The translations under genes were made by a program, and so were the position numbers. DNA of 64,000 nt from Streptococcus sciuri (lineage in GTDB: Bacteria; Bacillota; Bacilli; Lactobacillales; Streptococcaceae): positions 1 through 64,000 of the forward strand of contig NZ_JANUXX010000005.1 in the NCBI RefSeq assembly GCF_024814375.1, given 5' to 3'. Under the pieces are notes generated by a model that ran no database searches, was not told the DNA's origin, and saw only the letters and a list, made by a program, of their open reading frames with translations. Numbering within the stretch: the stretch's first letter is position 1; each line of letters opens with the position of its first letter. Below, one piece after another: positions 18,346 to 28,294 of the stretch.

Positions 18346-20543
18346 ATGACTAACAAAAACATTTTTCTAGGAAAATTAAAATACCTAGCCCTGTTTTTGG
18401 TTGCTGTTCAGAGTATACTATTTGCTCTGACAGCAATTTTTTTACAGGTGTATCTTACCAAAAAACATGGCAACAGTACAACCAAGATAATCAAACCCTA
18501 ACACTATACCTTCAAAAGCTAACTCCAGTTCAGCAAGAAAAAGCATTCCGTTATTTAAATTCGAGAAATGATTTAGCTATTTGGACACATCGATTCCTTC
18601 AAGATGCTAAAGGAGATGGCATACAAAAGCACTATATAGATGCTATGGGAAATGCTGATTGTTTTTCTGATTTTAACTTTCACCATTCAAATGTTTTAAC
18701 AAAGTCACAGCTAAAAGTCTTGCTAGAGCATGAGGATAGCAAGAAAACGATAGGACTTGACGAAGCGTCTCGTGATACGCTTTACGCGTTACCGAGGCCT
18801 TTATTTACCACGCCGATTGTTATTGATCGATTAGAGCAAGTTTATAAAAAAAGCAATACTTTAACAGGAATCTACCATGTCAATGGTTTAAAATCAGAAA
18901 CAGACAAAAGTGAATTTATCAAACAGTTTGCAAATAACACAGGTTTATCAAAGGAAAACTTTCTCAAGGAAAAATTTGGTAGTCATCGTGATTATGGTCT
19001 GGTTCCTTTTATACTCCTAGGTCTGCTTTTATTTACAATGTTAACTTTGTTAATCGTATTGCTTGTCATTGTTCTTCAGGCTTATGAAACATTTGGTAGT
19101 CTAATCCTATTAGGATGGAGCCGAAACGCATTTTGGTCAGCATTATTTAAACCTATTATTTACCCATCACTTCTTAGCACACCCGTATTAGCTGTAGGCG
19201 TTTGGTGGTTGACAGGCTGGTCTCAAGTTAGCTACTCGATTTTGATCCCTATCATGGGGCATCTTGTATTTTCCATGCTGGCTTTAGCTACTATTTTGAT
19301 TGTTCCTAGTTTGATTGTTTATTCAGTGACTGCCTTATCTGTTCTTTCTAAACGTTTTCCAAGTAAGTTATTGACTATTTTAGGTATTAGCTCTTACCTT
19401 GCATTAAGTGGCATCTTAATTGCTACCAGTTATAGCTTAGATGCTCCTTTGTATAGTTTTATGGATAATATCCATATTGCTAGAGCGTGGAAAAATGTTG
19501 AGAATATGCAAATAATTGATTCTTTTTCTGAGGGTGATGACCTAGGAACATTGGCAGGGACAAGTAATACATTAGAATCAAGTATGTATCATCTTTATAC
19601 CAAGATAGGTCATGATAAAGGCGTTTATTTAATTCATAGTCAATACTATGGGCAAGATTTTTTGACAAATGTGACTGCTTATCAAAATCTTCCTAGTAAG
19701 CCATTTTGGTATCTTGTTTATTCTTATAATTATTTAACAGAACTAGGCTTTCGTTTTTCTAAAGAAGAATTAAATCAAATACGAAACGGCAGCAGATTGT
19801 ATCTGATTCCAGATAGCTACACAAGCGATGAACAGAAACGCATGCAAGCATATTTAAAAGAGAGTGTCAAAGTTTATGAAGGAGATGTGGAGACACCGTT
19901 TACACAAAATCGTCAGTTCGTTTTTAAAAACTATTCCGCAACCAAAGATATTTTCCTTTGGTCCACAAATTTACAGCAAGGGGTAACCAGTAAAGATCCG
20001 ATTATTTTTGTAGCTAGTCCTGAAAATCTTTATTTTATTGAGAGTGCAAATCTTATCGTTTCAGGTTTCAATGGTTATCTTAAAATAGATAATCAACGTA
20101 TTCTGACTCGTGTAAAAAAAGAGATAACGACTCACTTCCCAGATCTTATGGATAACGCTATTCAATTCACGCCAGTCCGTCGCTATATCGACGGACGCCA
20201 AAAAGAGTTGAGTTATACTTTTTATTTATTTGGTAGCGTCATTTTAGCTATCCTAATGAGTTTAACCTCAATACTAACTGCCTTAGTATTGATATATCGG
20301 ATAACTTATCAAGAACGTTTAATGGTACAATACTTCTTAGGATTTAGTTCATGGACACGTTATAAAGGAATTATGATTTTGATGATTGCTACTGCTATTA
20401 TAGAAGCATTGATTAGTTTCTTATTGAAAACGAAATTGGGTATCGTTTCTGCTGCTTTATCTCTATGTTTGCAGTCTGTTCTTCTATATGGTTTTCTTTT
20501 GCGCAAAGAACAACAGAAAATCCTAAGTTTATTTAAGGAGTAA
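18346..20543 (+). pseudogene. Bacteriocin-associated permease (DUF1430/lactococcin-972 type), one frameshift
   Basis: The gene starts at 18346 after GAGG and reads MTNKNIFLGKLKYLALFL with a first membrane helix. In this frame it stops after about 50 codons. Reading resumes one base off after a T7 run (18437-18443); T8 would restore it. The continuing frame gives FFTGVSYQKTWQQYNQDN and runs on to 20543, including an in-frame ATG at 18645. The remainder has several membrane helices near 19010-19470 and 20210-20510, in an FtsX-like layout. Restored length is about 732 aa. The family accompanies lactococcin-972-like peptides and may give immunity or export. Slippage-controlled expression, decay or a homopolymer error are all possible. 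Confidence 0.82.
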
Positions 20544-20547
20544 GCAT

Positions 20548-21219
20548 ATGCCAGCTATTTCAATCAGACAGTTATCAAAATATTACGGTGCAAAACATAT
20601 CATTGAAAATATTTCATTTGAAGTTTCAGATAGAGAATTTGTTGCGTTGATTGGTCCTTCTGGTTCAGGAAAATCGACGTTGCTCAACCTTATTGGGTTG
20701 TTAGAAACTGTTGATAAGGGAAGCATCATGATTGATGGGGAGATTCTACCACCAGTTAACTCTAAAAAAGCAACTTATCTCCGTCGAAACGTGTTAAATT
20801 ATTTGTTTCAGTCTAATGCTTTGATTTCAAATGAAAGCGTTGGTGATAATTTGATGTTAGCGCTTCATTACACTAATTTAACGAAACAAGAAAAAGAGAA
20901 ACAAATAAGAACAATCTTATCAAAAGTTCACATGGAGTCTTTCTTGGAAAATCGTATTAATGAATTATCAGGTGGAGAACAACAACGAATTGCTATTGCT
21001 CGTGCTATCCTAAAGCCTGGAGACTTGATTCTAGCAGATGAGCCAACCGGCTCATTGGATCCTCAAATGGCTCAAATAGCTTTCGAATTGCTAAAACTGC
21101 TACGTGATGAATATGGAAAAACGATTATTTTAGTGACACATAATGTGAATCAAGCTCAACAATGTGATAGAATCATTGACTTAGAGCGGTTAAAAAATCT
21201 AGCACATATTGCTACATAG
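20548..21219 (+). CDS. ABC transporter ATPase of lactococcin-972 bacteriocin type
   Basis: This 223-aa MacB-like ATPase has Walker A GPSGSGKS (about residues 36-43), signature LSGGEQQR and Walker B LILADEPTGSLD. AAGGAG precedes the ATG, 4 bp after the permease stop. It should energise the upstream FtsX-like permease, so its function depends on whether the permease frame is restored. The gene order (peptide, permease, ATPase) matches the lactococcin-972 group. A perfect hairpin follows. Confidence 0.9.
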   Translation: MPAISIRQLSKYYGAKHIIENISFEVSDREFVALIGPSGSGKSTLLNLIGLLETVDKGSIMIDGEILPPVNSKKATYLRRNVLNYLFQSNALISNESVGDNLMLALHYTNLTKQEKEKQIRTILSKVHMESFLENRINELSGGEQQRIAIARAILKPGDLILADEPTGSLDPQMAQIAFELLKLLRDEYGKTIILVTHNVNQAQQCDRIIDLERLKNLAHIAT

Positions 21220-21272
21220 ATTGCTCATTGTTTGGAAATATTCATGAAACATTTAATGATGACATTAAACTA

Positions 21273-21308
21273 GCATAAAAAATAAGCCTTACGGCTTATT
21301 TTTTATGC
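21273..21308. terminator. Bidirectional terminator, 16-bp perfect stem
   Basis: 21273-21288 and 21293-21308 are perfect inverted repeats around a TTAC loop, with A/T runs at both flanks. The structure contains the sodA stop codon and serves the ABC cassette and sodA. Confidence 0.9.
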
Positions 21309-21911
21309 TTTTGCTTTCTGGTACAATTCATCAACTTTGTTCCAATTAATAACGTTAAAGAATGCTTTAATGTAATCTGGACGGACGTTACGATAGTTAA
21401 GGTAGTAAGCATGCTCCCAAACATCTAGTCCCAATATAGGGTGTTTACCTTCCATGATGGGGTGATCTTGATTAGCTGTTGAAATAACTTCTAGTTGACC
21501 TTCTGCATTCACCACAAGCCAAGCCCAACCTGATCCAAAACGCGTTGCAGCTGCTGCTGAAAATGCTTCTTTAAAAGCATCAAACGAACCAAAAGTTGCC
21601 TCAATCGCTACTTGTAAATCAGTTGAGATGACTGTTTTTTCTGGTGTCATCAACTCCCAAAACAGACTATGATTGAGATGCCCACCACCATTATTGATAA
21701 CCGCTTGACGGATGTCAGCTGGAATCTTTTGGACATCCGACAAAAGAGAAAGCAAATCTTCTCCAATCTCGGGATGTTTTTCCAATGCCGCATTGACGTT
21801 AGCTACGTAAGTCGCATGATGTTTATCATGATGCAACGTCATCGTTTCAGCATCAATATATGGTTCTAAAGCATCATAAGCATAGGGTAGTTCAGGTAGG
21901 ATAATTGCCAT
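21303..21911 (-). CDS. sodA: Superoxide dismutase, Mn/Fe type
   Basis: This 202-aa enzyme dismutates superoxide. Metal ligands are seen in [18 protein letters not shown] and LDVWEHAYY, and GSGWAWLVV is the usual core. The start at 21911 ([16 protein letters not shown]) has AGGAG before it and is preferred over an ATG 51 bp upstream. It is the usual streptococcal cytosolic SOD. holA lies upstream on the same strand with its own leaderless-type promoter. Confidence 0.97.
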   Translation of the reverse strand: MAIILPELPYAYDALEPYIDAETMTLHHDKHHATYVANVNAALEKHPEIGEDLLSLLSDVQKIPADIRQAVINNGGGHLNHSLFWELMTPEKTVISTDLQVAIEATFGSFDAFKEAFSAAAATRFGSGWAWLVVNAEGQLEVISTANQDHPIMEGKHPILGLDVWEHAYYLNYRNVRPDYIKAFFNVINWNKVDELYQKAKA

Positions 21912-21987
21912 ATCAAGCTCCTCTTTTCTATGAAGTATCCTTATTGTATCGAAAATATGCAAAGCTTACAAATAATTTGACCGAAAA

Positions 21988-23025
21988 TTAAGCCTGATAG
22001 GTGATGAGCTGTAAGAGTACTTTATCAAATAAATACTCCTTATCGGCAGAACCTCTCTTAATAGCCTCATCCGTTTCAATCAAACGTTTGAGAGCAAATT
22101 TCAAAAAAGAAATGGATAAGGTCCTTGCATCACGCAGAGCATAACGCACTTGGTAAGGATTGACCTTACGTCCAAGATAATAGGACAAATCACTTGTTAT
22201 CTGGCTTTCATTTTTACCTTGTTCAAACAACAATTTCACTTGTAAAAATGTCCTAAACTGTCCTAACATGACAGCAATAAGTTTGATGTCATCCTCACCT
22301 TGCAAACGCAAGTCATGTGTCAAAGCAAAACTTTCATCAACACGACCTAGGATAACCAGCTGCGTCAAATCAAAGATATTATCCTGAAGTGTTTTAGGAA
22401 TAGCTGTAGCAATATCTGCCGAACTGATATTGTCTGTCTTTTTATAAGAAATTAAAAAAGCTAGATTTTTTTGAATCGCACTGTAATCATAGTTTGACTT
22501 GATGAGTAAATCCTCAAAGGCTCCATTCTCAAAGTGCAACCCTTCTTTGTGAGCGTATCGTTGAAAATAAGCTTTTAGTTCTGCTTCTTTAACGACAGTA
22601 GCTTCAATCACTTTGGCATCACGTTTGAGAAGTTTTACCAAACGTCGCTTTCCATCAAGCTTCCCTGGTGCGCATAAAATCAGGCGTGTCGTAGCCACAG
22701 GATTTTCAAGATAAGTTTCAAAACGTTTTAAGCTCTCCTCTTCCAGATAGTTTTTCTTACTGGTGGTGATGTCTAGAAAATTATCTAAAATAACAATTTT
22801 ATAATCCGATAAAAAAGGTAAACTTTCAAGATCCATCTCTGCTACTAGATAGTCATCTTCGGATAAATCAAAATAGGAATACAGCAAATCACTCTTATCA
22901 AAACCAACTCGTTCAAAAAGCTTTTGTTTAATCTCTGAATACTGCCCCAGATCATCTCCTGCTAAAACAGTGATATTCCCCAGATTAGTTGCACTTAGTT
23001 GCTCTATTTCTTCAATTGCAATCAT
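21988..23025 (-). CDS. holA: DNA polymerase III delta subunit
   Basis: This 345-aa clamp-loader subunit starts MIAIEEIEQLSATNL and contains the HolA-type LYSYFDLSEDD, LILCAPGKLDGKRRLVK and LRLQGEDDIKLIAVMLGQFR segments. The start at 23025 is chosen because family homology begins there. An ATG 48 bp upstream lies within the promoter. There is no usable Shine-Dalgarno motif; TATAAT ends six bases before the ATG. Confidence 0.92.
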   Translation of the reverse strand: MIAIEEIEQLSATNLGNITVLAGDDLGQYSEIKQKLFERVGFDKSDLLYSYFDLSEDDYLVAEMDLESLPFLSDYKIVILDNFLDITTSKKNYLEEESLKRFETYLENPVATTRLILCAPGKLDGKRRLVKLLKRDAKVIEATVVKEAELKAYFQRYAHKEGLHFENGAFEDLLIKSNYDYSAIQKNLAFLISYKKTDNISSADIATAIPKTLQDNIFDLTQLVILGRVDESFALTHDLRLQGEDDIKLIAVMLGQFRTFLQVKLLFEQGKNESQITSDLSYYLGRKVNPYQVRYALRDARTLSISFLKFALKRLIETDEAIKRGSADKEYLFDKVLLQLITYQA

Positions 23026-23037
23026 ACCTTCATTATA
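23026..23037 (-). promoter_or_regulatory. holA: -10 box 6 nt upstream of holA ATG (leaderless arrangement)
   Basis: Minus strand TGCTATAAT is an extended -10 with its hexamer at 23032-23037. Only GAAGGT separates it from ATG, so transcription should begin at the start codon. Confidence 0.7.
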
Positions 23038-23128
23038 GCATACATCACTGATTAGACCAACAGTCAAATACAACTAACAGCCACTCACACCTCACAAAAG
23101 ATTGACAGAGAATTTTTCATTTTTCCCT

Positions 23129-25753
23129 CTATAATTCCCTCAACCTGTTTTTTACCAAATCCTCACTCACCGCATGATTATAAAACGGCAAACCAATAAT
23201 GCGATAACGGTCATCATCCACCAGCGTTCTAGCTTCATCTCGTTCAGAAATCTGACGTAAAAACTCCTCTTTCCAGCCTTCTTTGCTATTTTCAAAGCTG
23301 TTATCCGAATCCAAGAATTGTTCTCCCTTTGGCTCAATGAAAATCTGCCATGAAACATTGCCTGTCTTTTTATCGTTAGCAAACATGAGAAAGTCTGGCT
23401 CGAAAGCACGACCATCTTCGAAGCTATAAATCTTAACAGCTTTTTCATTGCGAAGAAGATAAATATCTGTCCATTTTTCTTCTAGGTCTGCCATCAGTTC
23501 CTTAATAACTCGAACCAACATCTTTTCTTCATCTGTGCCGAAGTTGTCGTCATAAGCATACCAATCAAAAGCGTCCAAATCCTCGAAATACTGGGTTTCT
23601 GTGCGATTTTTTTGAGACAAGCCGAACTCCGCATCACTTCCCTGATTAATTGTGAATTTCCGCTTGATATTGGCTTCAAACAGGTCTTGAATCTTATAAG
23701 CTGTGAACTCATTTGAGCCATAAAATCTTTCTTCGAGTGCCACCAAGTCTTTTTCGATGTAGTGCAAAAGTTTTTCAGCGATGAAGAGTTTGTGCTCTTG
23801 ACTCAGTTTATCTACCGCCTTTTTATCTCCCTCGATAATCAAGTCAATGTTTTGTAACATCGTGACAAAACCATCCAGACTCACCAAACCAGGAAATGCC
23901 TTGCTAAGGTTTTCAAAGGTGTAGGCTTTATTTCGATTGATAGCAGCTCGAACAATGTGATGCTCAATCTTCTTGCCAAACTTATACGGCAAACTGACAA
24001 CATCTTCCGACACTAAGACAATATCCTCACCTTCAAAGGCGCCAATATCACGGCTGGATTGCGTTGGCAAGCTCACCTCAAAACGAGTCGGAATAATGGA
24101 ATCATCCAAGAGAGATAGCTGCTGCTTTTCAACCAACTCTTTTCGGCTCAAACGCTTATTCATCCAAACAAGCCCATTCGTGTAAGTGTGGGTCTTCTTG
24201 AAGCTGTCTTTCAGGAGCAGTTCACGCTCTACCAAATTTTGGTCATCGTAAATACCAGATTCACGCAAGACTTGCTTGAGCTCAGAAATATAGCGTGGAT
24301 TGTTAGCAGAGTGATAGTGAAGTTGCTCAATAACACGCAATTCATGGAGTTCATTTTCATCAAATTTTCGAGTGAATTTCTCGTCTAAATATCCATCAAA
24401 GACGAATGGATAATAACGAGCACCACGCCCTATCAACTGCTTTTCAGCATTGGTGGTCTTTCCAGCGACAAATCCGTTTTTGGTCATCTTGCTGTCACGA
24501 GTGTCATAGAGACGAACAATATCAAAGAGATTCAACACGTCCCAGCCTTCATTGAGCATATCAACGGCAAAAATAGCACGTATTTCATTACTGCTTTCTT
24601 CCAGAGTGTTGAGTTCTGTCAAGCTATTGCTGGTCTTGTTTTTACCGTCAATAAGTAGGAGACGCTCTCGTCTAAAATCCTCCTGCAGTTCCGCAACCAA
24701 GTCCTCGTCAGAAAGCTTCGATTGGTCAAAGAAGTCAAATGCCTGCTTTAAAATGCCTGCTTGAGCAAGCTGGCGCTGACGGACAATCGCTTGAGTAGTC
24801 AAACCTGTCATCATTTCTAAAAAGCTATCTAAATTGTCCTTGCTCTCTGTAATCTTTTACGACTTAAACATGACTAGAGGTTTGAGGTTAATGCCATGTT
24901 TAAGGGCGATTTTCTTGCGGAATTGACTGATAAGAATTGCCTGTAACATGCGTGTCGATACATCACTGTCTACCAAGTGGAAAAGAACATCCTTAGAATA
25001 CTTATCCAAACGAAACTCTTTCAAGTCATACTTGTAAAGTAGGTGTTTTTTGTATTTTTGGGCAATGTTTTTATCTGTCAAATCAATGGTTGCTGTAAAT
25101 TCAAAAAGGCTAGATTTTTTAGCTGTTTTCTGGATATTCTCAATGGTCGCTGTCCATGAGTTATTGTCCTTTTTCTCGCTTGCATTCAATCCGGCGTTGA
25201 GGTGGTGGGCTTCGTCAGCTAAAAGAACAACTGAAATATCTTCAAACTGTTCGTAAGAGAGGCGGTTTTCTCTTGGTGTATTCAGGTCTTGATGTAGTTT
25301 TTGAATAGTGGTAAAGACAATATTAATAGCGTCAGGGTTAGCATCAGAAAAGTCTGTCACTTCACGCACCGACACCACTTGATTATCAATGATAATCTTA
25401 TCTGCAAAGAGGTACTTACTTGCTCCCTGTGTCAAAAAATTATCACGAGTTTTGGTTAAGATATTGTCATTATTAACGAAAAAGATAAAATGACGCTCGC
25501 CCTGCTGATACTTTTCAAGGATAATACTCGCCATTAAAAGGGTTTTACCTGAACCGGTCGCCATATTAAAGAGGACGTGTTCAGGTAGCACACGATTTTT
25601 TTCATCATTTTTATAATAGAGATAACGTCCCAACGCTTCTCTTTGATAGGTACGAAGGGAGTATTTGAGATTTTTCTCAAAACGAGACGACACTAAAGCC
25701 TTGAAATCTATAAAATCACTGGCAACATTGTAGGTTTCATATAAAAAATCCAT
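23129..25753 (-). pseudogene. Type III restriction endonuclease subunit Res, in-frame nonsense codon
   Basis: The first part (25753-24857, 298 aa) has the SF2 helicase motifs MATGSGKTLL and LLADEAHHLNAG. It stops at a TAA (24857-24859) right after LKPLVMFKS. The next codons, in the same frame, read KITESKDNLDSFLEMMTG and continue to 23129, including GRGARYYPFVF (helicase motif VI region) and a C-terminal PD-(D/E)xK nuclease with EPDFLMFAN and FIEPKGEQF. Without the TAA the protein would be 874 aa. Both halves are otherwise well preserved, so the event is recent. As read, ATPase and nuclease are separated and restriction is probably lost. The mod gene 3 bp upstream is intact. Confidence 0.9.
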
Positions 25754-25756
25754 ATT

Positions 25757-27715
25757 TTATTCCTCCTCTCCGTAAAAGGCACGGTTGAGTTTTTTTTCTT
25801 GCTCTGAAATGCCGTAAGTCTGGTCGTTCATATCGCTATAATTGACATAGAGGTTATTATTATCAATAATTTCTGCCAAAATTTGCTTTTGCTCCGCCAA
25901 GCTAAACTGTGCAAATTCTTCCTCTTCCAGCTTTTTAGGGTCAATACGATAGGACAGGAAAGAGGATTTTTTAGCAAATTCAAAAAGTTCTAGCAACTCA
26001 TCTGTTGTCCTAGCTTCTAAAATGGCATTTTTGAAATCTTGAGCGTCATTTTTCAATTCACAGTAGACAAAACTACCACCGCCAGACCAATTAACAGCTC
26101 TAGAGATGCCACCCTGCTCACCAGCGATAACCTTTTTTAGACGCTCCACAGAAACCGTTTCAATGTAGTCCATTTGCTCGATACCAATGTATTGACGGTT
26201 CATCTTATGGGCAACGGCTTGCGTTGTTGCAGAACCCATGAAAAAGTCGAGGACGAGGTCGCCTTCGTTGGTATGAGATTTAATAATATTCATCAAAAGG
26301 GTTTCAGGTTTTGGAGTGCTAAAAACTTTTTCTTCAAACAGAGCCTTCATCTCATCGGTAGCATCCTGATTTTGTCCCCAATCCAGCAGTAAGTCCGTTA
26401 TAGACTTCTCTTTTCCTAATTCTTCTTCCGAAGCATATCTCCTAAAAGTATTAGCTGATGTAATGTACAATAACCCAGCTTCTGCAAATTTTGTAATATT
26501 TTCTTGAGATGTTCTCCATTGGGCTCTCGCAGAAAATTCATTTTGAGTTATTCCATCTTTTACGATAACATCTTGCAAAAAGGTAACTGACATTGTTTTA
26601 TTTTTATAAGTTCCAGCTTTTATTACTATATCCTTTTCTTGTCCCTTATATGTAATTCCAGCCAAAATCACCCTTTCACTTTCTGGATTACTTACATTAT
26701 CAACACGCTTTGTGGTATCGGTAGAGCTTGAAATTGACAATTTTTTTATTCGATTTTCATTTTTGGCAAAAACTAAAATAGTTTCCATAACTCCAGCAAT
26801 TCTACTCAAAAATGATGGTTGCTTTTTCTTTTTCCAGTGTAGTGTTCCTATATAATTTTTTTCTCCGAAAATCTCATCTAGCAGTATATGTAAATACGGT
26901 TGCATACCTGTCCCTACAACTTTACTTGAATTAGCTCGACTCACATCAATGTGGACAAAAATCAAACCGTCTTCTGATAAGAGCTCTTTTGCTACCTCTA
27001 AACGATTTTTCATAAAAGTCAACCAAGTAGAGCGAGTAAAGCTATCATTATAGTCAAATGTATCTTCCGCACCTGTATTATAAGGTGGGTCAAGATAAAT
27101 CAACTTCACTTTTCCTGCAAATTGTTTTTTCAGACTGTGCAAGGCAATCAAGTTATTCCCTTTAATAATCAAGTTGTCCGTGGCTGACAATTCTTCAACT
27201 TTATGCTCACCGTCTTTATCATAGCGTTTGAAGTTAGTCAAAACTTTATCATCTAAAAGCCGGTTAATTTCCGTTGGAGCTAGAATTTCATTGAAGAAAA
27301 TCTCCTGACGCTTGGCGTCGTCCTTGGTCTGTCCGCCTTCCAGCACGCAGTCTTTATAGGGAAAATTCAGTACTACTTGGTTGTTTTCTGACAAGTATTT
27401 ACCGTCACTGGTCGCTAGTCCAATCTTGGTTTTATAGGCAGTAAAGTTATCAGGCAGAAACTCCTTGTTGTTTAGGAACTGCAAGAAGGTATCTTTTTTG
27501 AAGACCAAGACACCATTTTCTAGAGACGAAAAGAAGTGCTGTGAAATTTTCGCCTCACTCATCAAGAGATTGAGGAGTGTTGGGTCGTACCGCCTTGCCA
27601 GTTCTGCCAATTTATTCTTGTTTAGTACGCCCTCCACTAAAAATTCATCCTTCTGCGATAGCAGGCGCTCCAGTTCTTGCTTCATAACCTTGGTCGTCCT
27701 CTCAACTTTTTTCAT
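25757..27715 (-). CDS. Type III DNA methyltransferase Mod
   Basis: This 652-aa adenine-N6 methyltransferase of beta type has catalytic DPPYNT at residues 209-214, a variable AT-rich middle (about 290-430) that should be the target recognition domain, and then the SAM-binding DFFMGSATTQAVAH. It defines the site for the type III system. A downstream start at 27685 (MKQELERLL) is possible, as an AGAGGA lies upstream of it while the ATG at 27715 has no clear ribosome site. Since res is interrupted, Mod may now act as a solitary methyltransferase affecting gene expression. Confidence 0.93.
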   Translation of the reverse strand: MKKVERTTKVMKQELERLLSQKDEFLVEGVLNKNKLAELARRYDPTLLNLLMSEAKISQHFFSSLENGVLVFKKDTFLQFLNNKEFLPDNFTAYKTKIGLATSDGKYLSENNQVVLNFPYKDCVLEGGQTKDDAKRQEIFFNEILAPTEINRLLDDKVLTNFKRYDKDGEHKVEELSATDNLIIKGNNLIALHSLKKQFAGKVKLIYLDPPYNTGAEDTFDYNDSFTRSTWLTFMKNRLEVAKELLSEDGLIFVHIDVSRANSSKVVGTGMQPYLHILLDEIFGEKNYIGTLHWKKKKQPSFLSRIAGVMETILVFAKNENRIKKLSISSSTDTTKRVDNVSNPESERVILAGITYKGQEKDIVIKAGTYKNKTMSVTFLQDVIVKDGITQNEFSARAQWRTSQENITKFAEAGLLYITSANTFRRYASEEELGKEKSITDLLLDWGQNQDATDEMKALFEEKVFSTPKPETLLMNIIKSHTNEGDLVLDFFMGSATTQAVAHKMNRQYIGIEQMDYIETVSVERLKKVIAGEQGGISRAVNWSGGGSFVYCELKNDAQDFKNAILEARTTDELLELFEFAKKSSFLSYRIDPKKLEEEEFAQFSLAEQKQILAEIIDNNNLYVNYSDMNDQTYGISEQEKKLNRAFYGEEE

Positions 27716-27732
27716 CGAAGGAGCTAATAGGA

Positions 27733-27774
27733 TTCCTTAGTTATATACATAACTAAGGAAGATAGCTATCTTCC
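27733..27774 (-). promoter_or_regulatory. Two overlapping palindromes in the mod leader
   Basis: GGAAGATAGCTATCTTCC (27757-27774) is a perfect 18-bp palindrome. TTCCTTAGTTAT (27733-27744) and ATAACTAAGGAA (27749-27760) form a 12-bp perfect stem with a 4-nt loop. The two share four bases and cannot both form in RNA. They lie between the predicted start of transcription and the mod ATG. Confidence 0.7.
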
Positions 27775-27790
27775 ACTTTATTGTAATTAT

Positions 27791-27796
27791 ATTATA
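27791..27796 (-). promoter_or_regulatory. Extended -10 of the mod/res operon
   Basis: Minus strand TGGTATAAT is a good extended -10 about 76 bp before the mod ATG. No clear -35 is seen. Confidence 0.5.
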
Positions 27797-27799
27797 CCA

Positions 27800-28294
27800 T
27801 AGCTCAGAGTATTTTTGAGACAAGAAAAACCATCAAGTAACTGTTTAGATTATACTTATGCTTTTGTCAATGTAAAATCTCAAAAAGCTGACGTCAATTC
27901 TGAGTTTATCAATAAAGAGTCCTCTGTTCTTAGCTTTAAGGGAAGTCTTTTAGATGAAGTAAACCACCTAAGTATTTCTTTTTCCTCTGGTTTAACTTGT
28001 AAATGCAAAAGAAGGACATGACAAACTCTTTGGTTAAAGATTTTTTATCCCATTCTAAATAGCTTTGGATATTGCTCCTAAAATTAACCTCTTTTTACAA
28101 GTAACATATACTGAGGATAAACTTTTTTCGAAAATGAACTTTTGAATACTAGACGGTAAACTATTTTTGATATTAATGCATTTCTCCTTAAACCTAATTT
28201 GATACAAAAATAGGCGACATTACAGTATATGTAATATAGCCTTGATTAACTTAATGATATTGAATAAAAAGCTCTTTTTCTCGCCCTATTACCG
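27800..28294. other. Intergenic stretch with coding debris
   Basis: No intact gene is seen between mod and comEC. On the minus strand, short open stretches such as QVKPEEKEILRWFTSSKR (near 28010-27955) and NIKNSLPSSIQKFIFEK (near 28185-28135) look like a decayed gene in several frames. The family is not recognised. Confidence 0.4.

Noticed and set aside
27815-28021. Plus-strand 68-aa frame after mod
   Set aside because: TTG start without a ribosome site; the opposite strand looks more like old coding sequence.
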